Positions 13,862 to 21,990 of a stretch of DNA of 34,116 nucleotides are shown piece after piece; within the stretch, counting starts at the first letter, position 1, and the number at the start of each line of letters is the position of its first letter. This DNA is from Solirubrobacterales bacterium. GTDB taxonomy: Bacteria > Actinomycetota > Thermoleophilia > Solirubrobacterales > JACPNS01. The stretch is taken from positions 1 to 34,116 of the forward strand of contig JACPNS010000005.1 of the NCBI GenBank assembly GCA_016185345.1, given 5' to 3'. The position numbers and the translations under genes are program-made. A model generated the notes under the pieces. It did not search any database, was not told the DNA's origin, and saw only the letters and a program-made list of their open reading frames with translations.

Positions 13862-15175
13862 TCAGGCACCAGGCATGCCCCCTGGAGGCGGGCCGAACGA
13901 ACCGCCGCCATCGCGCGCGACGCCTTCGCGCATCACGACCTGCTCGTCGAAGTCCGCGCCCTCGGTCTGGGCGGCGCTCGCCTCGGCCAGTCGTTGGAGC
14001 TCGGCGTGACCGGCGATGTTCTCGCCGCGTTGGGTCTCGGGCGAGCGGGCGTCAACCGAGTACCAACCGCGCAGCTGGTCGCCGAGCACGTAGACGTCGT
14101 CGTACAAAGAATCGAGCGCCGGGAAGGGCGACTGGTCGGCGAAGGTCACTGCCGCATCGACTTCTTGCAGCGCAAGCTTGTCGAGACCCTCGGCCTCTGC
14201 GCCGGTGATCGCTCCGCCGCGGATCAGCTTGTTCGCGAACTGAACGATCGGATCGCGCTTACGCCACTCGTCGACCTCTTCTTTGGTGCGGTACTCCTCG
14301 GGGTCTGCGACTGAGTGTCCGCGAAAGCGGTAGGTCACGGCCTCGATCAGGACTGGCTGGTGGTCAGCGCGCGCGAGGTCCAGAGCGTTCTTGACGCAGG
14401 ACTCGACGTCGAGCACGTCCATGCCGTCGCAACGCGTGCCGGGAACGCCGAAGCCTTCGCCTTTGGCAGCGAGGTTGGTCATTGCTGAGTGCCGCGCGAG
14501 TGAGGTACCCATGCCGAACTGGTTGTTGACGATGATGAAGACGACCGGCAACTTCCAGAGCGCCGCGAGGTTTAGCGTCTCGCCGAAGGTGCCCTGATTG
14601 GTGGCGCCATCACCGAGCATGCAGACCACGGCGTCTTCCGTGCCCTGGTATGTGGCGGCAAGACCAAGCCCGGCGGCAATCGGCAGGTTGCCGCCGACGA
14701 TTCCGTAGCCGCCCATGAAGCGCCGCTCGGCGTCGAACATGTGCATCGATCCGCCGCGGCCCTTCGAGACTCCGGTCGCGCGTCCAAACAGCTCGGCCAT
14801 CACTTCCTGGGGCGGCGTGCCGCGAGCGAGTACCTGGCCGTGCTCGCGATAAGTGCTGATCAGGTAATCGTTCGATCGCATCGCGGCGGAGGTGCCGACG
14901 ACGGTCGCCTCCTCGCCGATGCAGAGATGCAGGAAGCCGCCGATCTTGGCGCGGGCGTACATCTCGCCGGCACGCTCCTCAAAGCGGCGGATCAGAAGCA
15001 TTCGATACAGAACTGCTTTGCCGCGCTCGGTATCGGGCAGCATGTGGTCGGGCTGGAATCGTGGGCCGGCTTGTTGCTGCGGCGACGGGCTTTCGCCCGC
15101 CAGATTCACGCCGGGCGAGGGTTGACCTGCGTTAGTGGGATCACCCGCTTCCATCGCATCCACCATATTGACCAC
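13862..15175 (-). CDS. pdhA: Pyruvate dehydrogenase-type E1 component, alpha subunit
   Basis: The 437-aa alpha subunit carries the thiamine-diphosphate motif beginning LGDGATNQGTFGETLNLAA and ending in IIVNNQFGMGT. It also has FLHLCIGEEATVVG, the GGSMHM segment and the phosphorylation-loop-like TYRFRGHSVADPEEYRT. A 45-residue Pro/Gln-rich leader and a 90-residue acidic, Gly/Pro-rich C-terminal tail make it longer than the usual 330-370 aa. Initiation could also be at in-frame ATGs three or seven codons further in. It lies 27 nt after the DsbA-like gene and one base before pdhB, so it is part of the operon. Substrate assignment to pyruvate rests on the operon, not on residues I can check. Confidence 0.94.
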   Translation of the reverse strand: MVNMVDAMEAGDPTNAGQPSPGVNLAGESPSPQQQAGPRFQPDHMLPDTERGKAVLYRMLLIRRFEERAGEMYARAKIGGFLHLCIGEEATVVGTSAAMRSNDYLISTYREHGQVLARGTPPQEVMAELFGRATGVSKGRGGSMHMFDAERRFMGGYGIVGGNLPIAAGLGLAATYQGTEDAVVCMLGDGATNQGTFGETLNLAALWKLPVVFIIVNNQFGMGTSLARHSAMTNLAAKGEGFGVPGTRCDGMDVLDVESCVKNALDLARADHQPVLIEAVTYRFRGHSVADPEEYRTKEEVDEWRKRDPIVQFANKLIRGGAITGAEAEGLDKLALQEVDAAVTFADQSPFPALDSLYDDVYVLGDQLRGWYSVDARSPETQRGENIAGHAELQRLAEASAAQTEGADFDEQVVMREGVARDGGGSFGPPPGGMPGA

Positions 15176-15202
15176 CGCAGGGGCGGCAGCGCAGGCGCAG
15201 AG

Positions 15203-15772
15203 CTACTTGAGCTCGGCGAATTCGTTCAGCGCAAGCGCGTAGAGGTCGTTCTCGATCGCGACGAATCCGTCCGGGCCAGTCAGCACCGGTAGCTCCGTGC
15301 GGCCGCCGACTGCTTCGCGGAGCGCGGCGCCGGCCGCTGCCAGCGACTCATTTGTTGACTTCATCTCGAGTGCCTGGAGCACTGCGCGCGGGTGCATCTC
15401 GCAGGCCGCGGCGGCAAGCAGAATCGTGTCCTCTTCGTCCACCGAGCGAGCTGCGCCAAAGCACTGGCGAAATGCCGCCAACGAGAACGCGACCGTGCGG
15501 CCGATCGACTTTGCGTAGGTGGCAGCCAGGGCCATCTTGCGCGAGTCGGCGATCGTCAGGTTCATGCGGTCCTCGTTGAACCTGGGTCGGATCAGGCCGA
15601 ACTTCTGCGCGAACTCGAGGACGCGGTCCTGGTCGCCGTCCCAGAGTGGGCCGTCGTCGACGTCCGGCTGCAGAACCGGCACCCACTCGGCGTCGGGCAG
15701 CGACTGCGAGACGCGCTCGGCGACGACCCAGGCATAGGGCGATCCGATGTCGTAGTGGAGTGAGTAACTCAT
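15203..15772 (-). CDS. DsbA/GST-kappa-type thioredoxin-fold protein (2-hydroxychromene-2-carboxylate isomerase-like)
   Basis: The 189-aa protein starts MSYSLHYDIGSPYAWVVAER. The 'D..SPYAW' element is typical of GST-kappa and HCCA isomerase proteins, in which a serine near the start activates glutathione or a related thiol. The helical insertion (NLTIADSRKMALAATYAKSI) and the ELPVLTGPDGF cis-proline segment complete the fold. There is no CxxC, so it is not a disulfide oxidase. The start at 15772 is preferred because it overlaps the lpdA stop as ATGA. Its place between lpdA and pdhA suggests a role tied to the complex or to thiol chemistry, but none is known to me. Confidence 0.78.
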   Translation of the reverse strand: MSYSLHYDIGSPYAWVVAERVSQSLPDAEWVPVLQPDVDDGPLWDGDQDRVLEFAQKFGLIRPRFNEDRMNLTIADSRKMALAATYAKSIGRTVAFSLAAFRQCFGAARSVDEEDTILLAAAACEMHPRAVLQALEMKSTNESLAAAGAALREAVGGRTELPVLTGPDGFVAIENDLYALALNEFAELK

Positions 15773-17181
15773 GCGTGGATTGCCCACCCATCGGCAGCTC
15801 GTGCGGCCTCCATGACCGCTTCGCTGATCGTCGGGTGGGCGTGGATGATACGCGCGAGCTGGGCGTATCCGATGCCAGCAGACTTGGCAACCGCGAGTTC
15901 GGCGATCAGGTCCCCGGCCTTCGGGCCGATCGCGTGAGCGCCGACGATCTGGCCGGTCGTCGCGTCGCCGACGATCTTGATCAGGCCGGTGCGGTCGCCG
16001 TACACAGTCGCGGCCCCAGCGGCCGCCAACGGAAACTCACCGACCTTCACCTGGACGCCGGCCGCATGGGCCTGAGCCTCAGTCAGGCCGATCGAAGCGA
16101 CCTGCGGCGAAGAGAACGTCACGCGCGGGATGTTGTCATGGTCGAGCGGGTGGACGCCCTGCCAGCCAGCGATCGTCTCGACGGCCACCACGGCTTCGTC
16201 TGATGCCTTGTGCGCGAGCGCCGGACCGGGCACGACGTCGCCGATTGCGAATATTTGCTGATTGCTTGTGCGCTGGTCTGGACCAACTTGGATCACGCCA
16301 CGCACATCGGTGGTCACGCCGTATGCGCCGACGTTCAGCGAGGCAACGTCAGGCGCGCGCCCGGCAGCGACACAAATGCGATCAAATTGGTGGCTCTCAC
16401 CTCCGGCGTCAATCTGCACCATTCCGGCGTCCTGAAGGACCTGGGAGATCTGCGCGCCGGTGATCACCGTGACGTTCTGCTTTGCAAGTTCTTTGGTCAG
16501 TGCGACCGAGATGTCAGGCTCTTCTGCCGCGAGGATCTGCGGAAGTGCTTCAAAAAGCGTCACCGGCACGCCCATGCGGCCGAATGCCGATGCGACCTCT
16601 ACCCCGCTGGCTCCCGCTCCGATCACGCCGAGCGAGGAAGGCAGCTCGTTGACAAGCCACGCGCCGGCAGTGTCGAGGATCCGGACGCTGAACTCGAGCC
16701 CCGGGATCGGAGCTGTCTGCGCGATCGATCCAGTCGCGATCACGGCGTGCGCGGTGCGCACAAGCTTGACGCCCTCAGGCGTCTGCACATGAAAGTCAAT
16801 CACGCCGGGCTCGGTCGGGGCGGCGAACGTGGCTTCGCCTTCGACCACAAGCACATCGTTCTTCTTCATCAAGCCGCCGACTCCGCCGGTCATCGTCTTC
16901 ACGACGCGATCGCGGCGTCTGGCCACGTTGGCGAAATCAACACCGACGTCACCGGCAGGAACGGCCACGCCGAAGCTCGCCGCGTCCTGCACTTCTTTCA
17001 GAACGTCAGCACTGCGCAGCACCGCCTTCGCCGGGATACAGGCGTAATTCAGGCAACGACCGCCGAGCTTGTCCTTCTCGATCAGCACGGTGGTCAGGCC
17101 GAGCTGACGGGCGCGGATCGCGGCGACGTATCCACCGGGGCCTCCACCGATCACGGCTACGTCAAACACTCCCTCAGCCAT
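15769..17181 (-). CDS. lpdA: Dihydrolipoyl dehydrogenase (E3)
   Basis: The 470-aa flavoprotein reoxidises dihydrolipoyl groups and passes electrons to NAD+. Visible motifs are the FAD-binding GGGPGGYVAAIRARQLG, the redox disulfide Cys43/Cys48 in CLNYACIPAKAVL, the NAD-binding GAGASGVEVASAF, the second FAD motif IFAIGDVVPGPALAHKA, and the C-terminal HAHPTISEAVMEA with the catalytic His-Glu pair. Around the disulfide, the usual CLNVGC...SK is CLNYAC...AK, a mild variant. It overlaps the upstream membrane-protein gene by 8 nt and the downstream gene by 4 nt, placing it firmly in the operon. Confidence 0.97.
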   Translation of the reverse strand: MAEGVFDVAVIGGGPGGYVAAIRARQLGLTTVLIEKDKLGGRCLNYACIPAKAVLRSADVLKEVQDAASFGVAVPAGDVGVDFANVARRRDRVVKTMTGGVGGLMKKNDVLVVEGEATFAAPTEPGVIDFHVQTPEGVKLVRTAHAVIATGSIAQTAPIPGLEFSVRILDTAGAWLVNELPSSLGVIGAGASGVEVASAFGRMGVPVTLFEALPQILAAEEPDISVALTKELAKQNVTVITGAQISQVLQDAGMVQIDAGGESHQFDRICVAAGRAPDVASLNVGAYGVTTDVRGVIQVGPDQRTSNQQIFAIGDVVPGPALAHKASDEAVVAVETIAGWQGVHPLDHDNIPRVTFSSPQVASIGLTEAQAHAAGVQVKVGEFPLAAAGAATVYGDRTGLIKIVGDATTGQIVGAHAIGPKAGDLIAELAVAKSAGIGYAQLARIIHAHPTISEAVMEAARAADGWAIHA

Positions 17182-17719
17182 TTGAACCTTCTTTCTCTGC
17201 TGACTCTGCCGCGGCGGCGGCCGCGGCCTCTTCGCGCTGTGTCTTCAATGATTGGATATCAGGCGCCACGGGCATCTGGATGCGCGCCATCGCTCTTACC
17301 AAGTACCAGAACAGCACGGCGGAGAGCACAATTATGACCAGAAAAAGGAGCGCGACGAGCACGTTCGAGACAGTCAGCAGGCTTATCGCAAGAATCAGAA
17401 TCTGCAGGCCGAGGATTGTTTGGAAACCCAGCACACCCCAGTACTTCGCGCGCCACATGCCGACTGCGGCAATCGTCAGAATGCCGCCGCCCAACAGCGC
17501 CTGGAAGGTGCGACCGATCTCGACCTTCGCGGCCGCGTCGCTGAACACGAACGCCGCGAGGTTGCCCACCGCCATTAGTCCGGCGACGATCGCCGCAACG
17601 GTGACTGCGCCCGGTCGTTCACCGGGCGCCAGCGGCTCAAGCGAGTCACGGACGGCCTGATTCTTGGCCTCTGTGCGGGCGCGCGAGCGCGCGCGGGGAT
17701 CGCGTTCTTCTTCAGTCAC
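17174..17719 (-). CDS. Hypothetical membrane protein with four transmembrane helices
   Basis: The 181-aa protein has a charged cytoplasmic N-terminus (DPRARSRARTEAKNQAVRDS), four hydrophobic helices at about residues 37-60, 72-90, 96-117 and 120-145, and an Ala/Glu-rich coiled tail (REEAAAAAAAESAEKEG). The start is a GTG overlapping the argF stop (GTGA). It overlaps lpdA by 8 nt, so it is locked between argF and lpdA. I recognise no family. Its position suggests co-expression with the dehydrogenase complex, not a proven role in it. Confidence 0.72.
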   Translation of the reverse strand: MTEEERDPRARSRARTEAKNQAVRDSLEPLAPGERPGAVTVAAIVAGLMAVGNLAAFVFSDAAAKVEIGRTFQALLGGGILTIAAVGMWRAKYWGVLGFQTILGLQILILAISLLTVSNVLVALLFLVIIVLSAVLFWYLVRAMARIQMPVAPDIQSLKTQREEAAAAAAAESAEKEGSNG

Positions 17720-18633
17720 GAGAGGATGTATTCCAGCAGCGCCTTCTGCACGTGCAGGCGGTTCTCGGCCTGGTCGAAAATTGCCGAGCGCGGGCCGTAG
17801 AGCGTCTCCTCGGTGATCTCCTCGCCAACGTGGGCCGGCAGGCAGTGCAGGGCGATGGCCTCGGGCTTGGCGTGGGCCAGCAACTCGCCGCTCAGTTGGT
17901 ACGGCGCCAGGGCTAGTTTCTTGGCGTCGGAATCCGTGTCTCCCATGCTGACCCAGACGTCGGTGTAGACGGCGTCCGCTTCTGCGGCAGCGGACTGTGG
18001 GTCGTTGGTCAGCTCGATCGCGCCGCCGGCCGTGGCTACGGATTCGGCGAGTGCGACTGCCGCCGGCTCGGGCTCGAATCCCTCGGGTGTTGCGACGGCG
18101 ACCTGCATGCCGGCCATCGCGCCAAGCACCATCAGCGACGCCGTGACGTTGTTGCCGTCACCGACGTACGCAAGTTTGCGGCCTTCGAGTGTTCCGAAAC
18201 GCTGCTGCAGGGTGAGCAGGTCAGCGAGACCCTGCATCGGGTGGTGCTGGTCGGTCAGGAGGTTGAAGACCGGGACGGTTGAGTGCGCTGCGAGATCCAC
18301 GACGATCTCATGCGAACCGGTGCGAATGCCGATCGCGTGCACGAATCGCGAGGTGACAAGCGCTGTGTCCTTGACAGATTCGCCGCGCGAAAGCTGCATG
18401 TTGCTTCCAGAGAGCACCATCGGGTGGCCGCCGAGCTCGTACACCGCCACTTCCGACGACATGCGCGTGCGCGTCGAGGGGTGTTCGAAGATCAGCGCGA
18501 CGGTTTTGGCAGCAAGAGCGCCGCGATGAGCAGCGAGCGTTTCCCGTTCGGCCCGGAGCTGAGCGGCGCGATCGAGGATCCCGCCGAGCTCTCCACGGGC
18601 GAGTTCGGCGCCGGTAAGGAAGTGCTTGGTCAC
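17716..18633 (-). CDS. argF: Ornithine carbamoyltransferase
   Basis: The 305-aa enzyme makes citrulline from ornithine and carbamoyl phosphate in arginine synthesis. It has the carbamoyl-phosphate loop HPSTRTRMSSEVAVYELGG, QLSRGESVKDTA, the HHPMQGLADLLTL segment (usual HPCQ is HPMQ), SMGDTDS and the catalytic HCLPAHVGEEI. In the last motif the usual HRGEE arginine is valine. An aspartate-type or other transcarbamylase is less likely because of the HCLPAH cysteine. The start is GTG 18631-18633. TAAACT 8 nt upstream may be a -10 for a leaderless mRNA. It heads the seven-gene unit leading to pdhC, an unusual partner for an arginine gene. Confidence 0.94.
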   Translation of the reverse strand: MTKHFLTGAELARGELGGILDRAAQLRAERETLAAHRGALAAKTVALIFEHPSTRTRMSSEVAVYELGGHPMVLSGSNMQLSRGESVKDTALVTSRFVHAIGIRTGSHEIVVDLAAHSTVPVFNLLTDQHHPMQGLADLLTLQQRFGTLEGRKLAYVGDGNNVTASLMVLGAMAGMQVAVATPEGFEPEPAAVALAESVATAGGAIELTNDPQSAAAEADAVYTDVWVSMGDTDSDAKKLALAPYQLSGELLAHAKPEAIALHCLPAHVGEEITEETLYGPRSAIFDQAENRLHVQKALLEYILS

Positions 18634-18652
18634 CGCGTGAGTTTATGTGCAC

Positions 18653-18684
18653 AAAAAAGCGCCCGGCCGGTGGGCCGGGCGCTT
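18653..18684 (-). terminator. Perfect 12-bp hairpin with T-run just upstream of argF
   Basis: AAGCGCCCGGCC (18657-18668) and GGCCGGGCGCTT (18673-18684) pair fully over a GGTG loop. Read on the minus strand the hairpin is followed by a run of six T (18653-18658), so it is a strong intrinsic terminator pointing at argF, about 20 nt before its GTG. Only the divergent methyltransferase gene lies beyond. It may be an attenuator in an argF leader, or a block against antisense or readthrough transcription. Confidence 0.88.
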
Positions 18685-18721
18685 GAAGGAAGAACGTGAT
18701 CGGTGAGGACTACAAGGAATT

Positions 18722-20278
18722 GTGCCAGCCGCGAGGTCCGCGCCCGTGATTCAGGGCGCTACCGTCGCTGAGATGTCTTCTGAGTCCCCATCAAGGCCGC
18801 GCAGGCTGCAAAAAGGTGAGATCGTTGAATTGACGATCGACTCACTGGCCCATGGCGGCGCCGGCGTCGGCCGCGCCGACGGCTTCGTTGTATTTGCCCG
18901 CGGCGGACTGCCGGGCGACCGCGTGACCGCTGTGATCACGGGCGGCAAGAAGAACTTCGGCGAGGCGCGGGTGACCGAGATTCTCGAGCCCGGCCCGAAT
19001 CGCGTCCCCGAGCGCGCTCCGCACCCGGGCGCCCAGTGGCAAACACTCGATTACGCGGCCCAGCTCGCCGAGAAGCAGAACCAGGTCCGCGACGCGCTCG
19101 AGCGCTTCGGCAATTTCGACCTCTCCGACGGATCGCCAATCGAGTTTGATGAGATCGTCCCGGCCGGCACCGGGCACGACGACCCAGCGATCTGGAACTA
19201 CCGCAACAAGGTCGAGTTCTCATTCGGCCTCAGCGAAGACGACACGCTCGCGCTCGGCTTCCACCCTCCCGGCCGCTGGGATCTGGTCGAGGATGTGGAC
19301 GACACGGTGCTCGCCAGCGAACGCACCAACGAGATCCGCCGCATCGTGAAGGACTGGTGTGTGCGCCGCGAACTTTCTACTTACGATCCCGACGAGAACT
19401 TCGGCTTCCTGCGCAATCTCGTCGTGCGCGAGGGCCGCGCCACCGGCGAGACGATGGTCCGCCTCGTCACCACCAGCAAAGAGCCTGAGCCCGGTGGGTT
19501 TGACACCGCCGGATTCGTAGAAGAGCTCAATCAGCTCGACCCGCCGCCAAGCTCGATCGTCTGGTCGCGCTCAGACAGCCCCGGCGGTTGGACCCACGAC
19601 GCCCGCGACAAGACGATCGCTGGCAACGACTACATCGAGGAAGAGATCGGGGGACTGCGTTTCCGGATCTCTCCCGACGCCTTCTTTCAGACCAACTCGG
19701 CGCAGACCGAAAAGCTCTACGCCTCGGCGATCGAGTTCGCGGATCTCACCGGCAAAGAACTCGTCTTTGACCTCTACTGCGGATCGGGCACGATCGGCAT
19801 CACACTCGCCGAACATGCAAAGCAGGTCTGGGGCGTCGAGATCGTCGTGGACGCCGTCGAAGACGCAGCCGTCAACGCGAACCTCAACGGCATCACCGAC
19901 GCAGACTTCCTGGCCGGCGACATGCGCCTGGCGCTGCCGCAACTGATCGAGCACGCCGGAACGCCTGACGTTGCGATCGTTGATCCGCCGCGCGCGGGCC
20001 TCTCGGCGAAGGTCGTACGGCGCGTGATGGAGGCTGCCCCCAAGCGCATCGTTTACATCAGCTGCAACCCCACCACGCTCGCCCCGAATCTGAAGCAGAT
20101 GGTCGAGAGCGGCTACGAACTCCTCCGCGTGAGGCCCGTGGACATGTTCCCGCACACGCCGCACATCGAGGCGGTTGCGGTACTTGAGCTGGTTGACGAC
20201 GAGAAGCGACGTGGGGTTATCGCCGCGCGAATCGTGGAGCGCCGCACCAAGGGTAAATCGCGGACAGATCCTACTTGA
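18722..20278 (+). CDS. TRAM-domain m5U RNA methyltransferase (RlmD/TrmA family)
   Basis: The 518-aa protein methylates uridine C5 in rRNA or tRNA. The N-terminal TRAM domain covers about residues 28-90 (EIVELTIDSLAHGGAGVGR). A Rossmann methyltransferase domain follows, with the SAM motif VFDLYCGSGTIGI, DPPRAGLS, the nucleophilic cysteine in YISCNPTTLAPNL and the base HIEAVAVLE. RlmD-type enzymes usually carry C-x5-C-x2-C for a 4Fe-4S cluster after the TRAM domain. Here the same place reads RAPHPGAQWQTLDYAAQLAE and has no cysteine, so the cluster is absent. The start GTG 18722 has AAGGAA upstream; an ATG at 18773 is an alternative. Which base is modified cannot be told. Confidence 0.92.
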   Translation: MPAARSAPVIQGATVAEMSSESPSRPRRLQKGEIVELTIDSLAHGGAGVGRADGFVVFARGGLPGDRVTAVITGGKKNFGEARVTEILEPGPNRVPERAPHPGAQWQTLDYAAQLAEKQNQVRDALERFGNFDLSDGSPIEFDEIVPAGTGHDDPAIWNYRNKVEFSFGLSEDDTLALGFHPPGRWDLVEDVDDTVLASERTNEIRRIVKDWCVRRELSTYDPDENFGFLRNLVVREGRATGETMVRLVTTSKEPEPGGFDTAGFVEELNQLDPPPSSIVWSRSDSPGGWTHDARDKTIAGNDYIEEEIGGLRFRISPDAFFQTNSAQTEKLYASAIEFADLTGKELVFDLYCGSGTIGITLAEHAKQVWGVEIVVDAVEDAAVNANLNGITDADFLAGDMRLALPQLIEHAGTPDVAIVDPPRAGLSAKVVRRVMEAAPKRIVYISCNPTTLAPNLKQMVESGYELLRVRPVDMFPHTPHIEAVAVLELVDDEKRRGVIAARIVERRTKGKSRTDPT

Positions 20279-20315
20279 TTTTTGTATATGACCATGGTAC
20301 GATGACCATGGTCAT
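20275..20315 (+). promoter_or_regulatory. Promoter and double operator of the Phd/PIN toxin-antitoxin pair
   Basis: TTGATT (20275-20280) and TACGAT (20298-20303) are 17 bp apart, an excellent sigma-70 promoter. ATGACCATGGTCAT (20302-20315) is a perfect 14-bp palindrome over the -10 and start site, and a near copy, ATGACCATGGTA, lies one turn and a half upstream (20288-20299). Two such sites fit antitoxin autorepression. The start site would fall near 20310, making the mRNA nearly leaderless for the ATG at 20314. Confidence 0.65.
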
Positions 20316-20562
20316 GAATGAGGATTCAATCACTGCGACGCGGCTGAAGGCGACTCTGCTCGGCGTCCTCGACGAAGTCGCCCGAAGCGGGCGTCCGCTC
20401 ACTGTGACAAAACACGGCAAGCCAGTCGCCGACATCGTTCCTCACGTGCACGAGCCCTATGACCTGAAGGGATCCGTCAGGCAGCTCGTCAGCGACGAGG
20501 AGTTGATCGCCCCCTTCAATTTCGAGCACACCGCAGACGCCGACAATATTTTCGGCGATTGA
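20314..20562 (+). CDS. Phd/YefM-type antitoxin
   Basis: The 82-aa product starts MNEDSITATRLKATLLGVLD. It has the family's DNA-binding half (ITATRLKATLLGVLDEVARS then GRPLTVTKHGKPVADIVPH) and an acidic C-terminus (LVSDEELIAPF, DADNIFGD) that would wrap the toxin. It neutralises the PIN toxin and represses the operon. The ATG at 20314 is preferred over the ATGs at 20302 and 20308 because the promoter's -10 overlaps 20302. The last four bases overlap the toxin start. The usual antitoxin length is 75-95 aa. The 3' end of the methyltransferase gene contains the promoter -35. Confidence 0.9.
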   Translation: MNEDSITATRLKATLLGVLDEVARSGRPLTVTKHGKPVADIVPHVHEPYDLKGSVRQLVSDEELIAPFNFEHTADADNIFGD

Positions 20563-20948
20563 TCGTCCTGGATACGCACGCCTGGCTCTGGTGGGCGAGT
20601 GACTCAGACCGGCTCTCGCCAATCGCGCGTGCCGAAATCGACGACGCGGACGTCATTGGGGTCTCCGCGATCAGCGCCCTCGAGCTCGCGCGACTCGGAA
20701 CGATGGGTCGACTCGTCTTTGACGACGTGGACCGCTGGGTGAATGAAGCGTTCAGATTCGATCAGCGGATACTGGAACTGCCCGTCACCACGAAAGTCGC
20801 ACTATGGGCGGTCGAGCTGCTGAGGCGCGGACTGCTCGGCGATCCGAACGATCAACTCATTCTCGCGACCGCTCAACTGAACAGTGCGCGACTGGTCACC
20901 AAGGACAGCAGGCTTCGCGAGTTCGCACGCGAAGCCACTGTCTGGTGA
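20559..20948 (+). CDS. PIN-domain toxin (VapC-like)
   Basis: The 129-aa ribonuclease toxin starts with TTG inside TTGA, overlapping the antitoxin stop by 4 nt. The PIN acidic residues are visible: Asp5 in IVLDTHAWLWW, Glu42 in ISALELARL, Asp95 and Asp98 in LLGDPNDQLILATA, with Asp116 in VTKDSRLREF as a further candidate. These coordinate metal for RNA cleavage. The DTHAWLW start and the partner type place it in the PIN group often paired with Phd-like antitoxins. All key residues are present, so it should be active. Its operon is intact, in contrast to the fused remnant at 8180-8422. Confidence 0.9.
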   Translation: MIVLDTHAWLWWASDSDRLSPIARAEIDDADVIGVSAISALELARLGTMGRLVFDDVDRWVNEAFRFDQRILELPVTTKVALWAVELLRRGLLGDPNDQLILATAQLNSARLVTKDSRLREFAREATVW

Positions 20949-20986
20949 CGCTCTCGCATGCTCCCACGTAGGTGTTCACCGATTTC

Positions 20987-21958
20987 TTAAATGGGTGTGA
21001 CGTGAAATGGCTCGTACTCGAGTCCCAGCGAAATGGTCAGGATCAGCCGAGTGCGCGCCTTGTATGAATCCAGGTGGTTCTCGAAGTGAATGCCACTTTG
21101 GATCAATTCGTCCCATTTGTTCGGGTATACATCTTGTGCGATCGTCGGGCCATTGGCGCAGCGAGTCGTGACGATCACCGGGATCTTGCCGGCGGTCTCG
21201 ATGATCGCTTCCTTCATCGAGCTTGGAACCGAACCCGTGCCCGTCGTCTCGATAACGATTCCCTTGGCCACCGACGTCATCAGCTCGAGCGCGTCCGGAC
21301 TGGTGCCAACGCCGAGCGTCAGGATCGGCACGATCGGGTCGCGGTCGTCGAGGATCGCGTAGTTGCCGACCCAGTTGGCGGCCGGCCGCGCGGTGATGCG
21401 CTCGACCTCGTTTTCGATGATCCGCCCGACTGCCTTGCCCTCGCGAATGTTGAAGGCATCCATCGCCGCCGAGTCGCGCTTCAGGGCAGACCAGGCAGGT
21501 AGGCAGTAGCGGTACATGCAGATGATCGTTCCCATCGACTCTCCGCTGCGCGCGGTGATGAAGGACGCGGTGAGATTGCTGATGCCGTCGTATTCAGGAT
21601 GATCGGCGGGCAGCATGGAGCCCGTGAAAATCACGTCGGGATTGCCAAGCGCCTCGGCGACAAAGAAAGCGGCGTCCTCCATCGTGTCGGTGCCGTGCGT
21701 GACGATCACCGAGTCGTTCTCAGCCACGGCCTGCTCGATCGTCTTGGCGAGGTTGCTGAGAAGGCTGAAGGAGAGGTCCTCCGACGGGATGCGGTGAGGC
21801 TCGTACATCGTCACTTCAACGTCTGCGACGTGTGCGCCCTCATCGAGCATGCTCACAAGGTTGGCTGCGCCGAGCTCTGGGCGAGCGGCTTTGCCCGGCT
21901 CGCCGTGGCGCATGCTGATCGTGCCGCCGGTGGCGACCATTCCGATGCGGTATCCCAT
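20987..21958 (-). CDS. Asparaginase / glutamyl-tRNA amidotransferase-like asparaginase
   Basis: The 323-aa enzyme has both asparaginase threonine motifs: MVATGGTISMRHGEPG near the N-terminus, and VIVTHGTDTMEDAAFF with the second threonine-aspartate pair. The GSMLPADHPEYDGISNL loop and C-terminal VTTRCANGPT follow. It hydrolyses asparagine to aspartate and ammonia. There is no signal peptide, so it is probably cytoplasmic. Length is normal (320-340 aa). It lies 32 nt after the UDG-like gene and may share its transcript. It converges on the PIN toxin with a 38-nt gap and no clear terminator. Confidence 0.93.
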   Translation of the reverse strand: MGYRIGMVATGGTISMRHGEPGKAARPELGAANLVSMLDEGAHVADVEVTMYEPHRIPSEDLSFSLLSNLAKTIEQAVAENDSVIVTHGTDTMEDAAFFVAEALGNPDVIFTGSMLPADHPEYDGISNLTASFITARSGESMGTIICMYRYCLPAWSALKRDSAAMDAFNIREGKAVGRIIENEVERITARPAANWVGNYAILDDRDPIVPILTLGVGTSPDALELMTSVAKGIVIETTGTGSVPSSMKEAIIETAGKIPVIVTTRCANGPTIAQDVYPNKWDELIQSGIHFENHLDSYKARTRLILTISLGLEYEPFHVTPI

Positions 21959-21990
21959 CGCGGCTGATCCTAAGCGGCCGCTGGTTACTT

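Noticed and set aside
16210-17337. 375-aa plus-strand ORF
   Set aside because: It lies opposite lpdA, which has full motifs; composition is that of an antisense shadow in GC-rich DNA.
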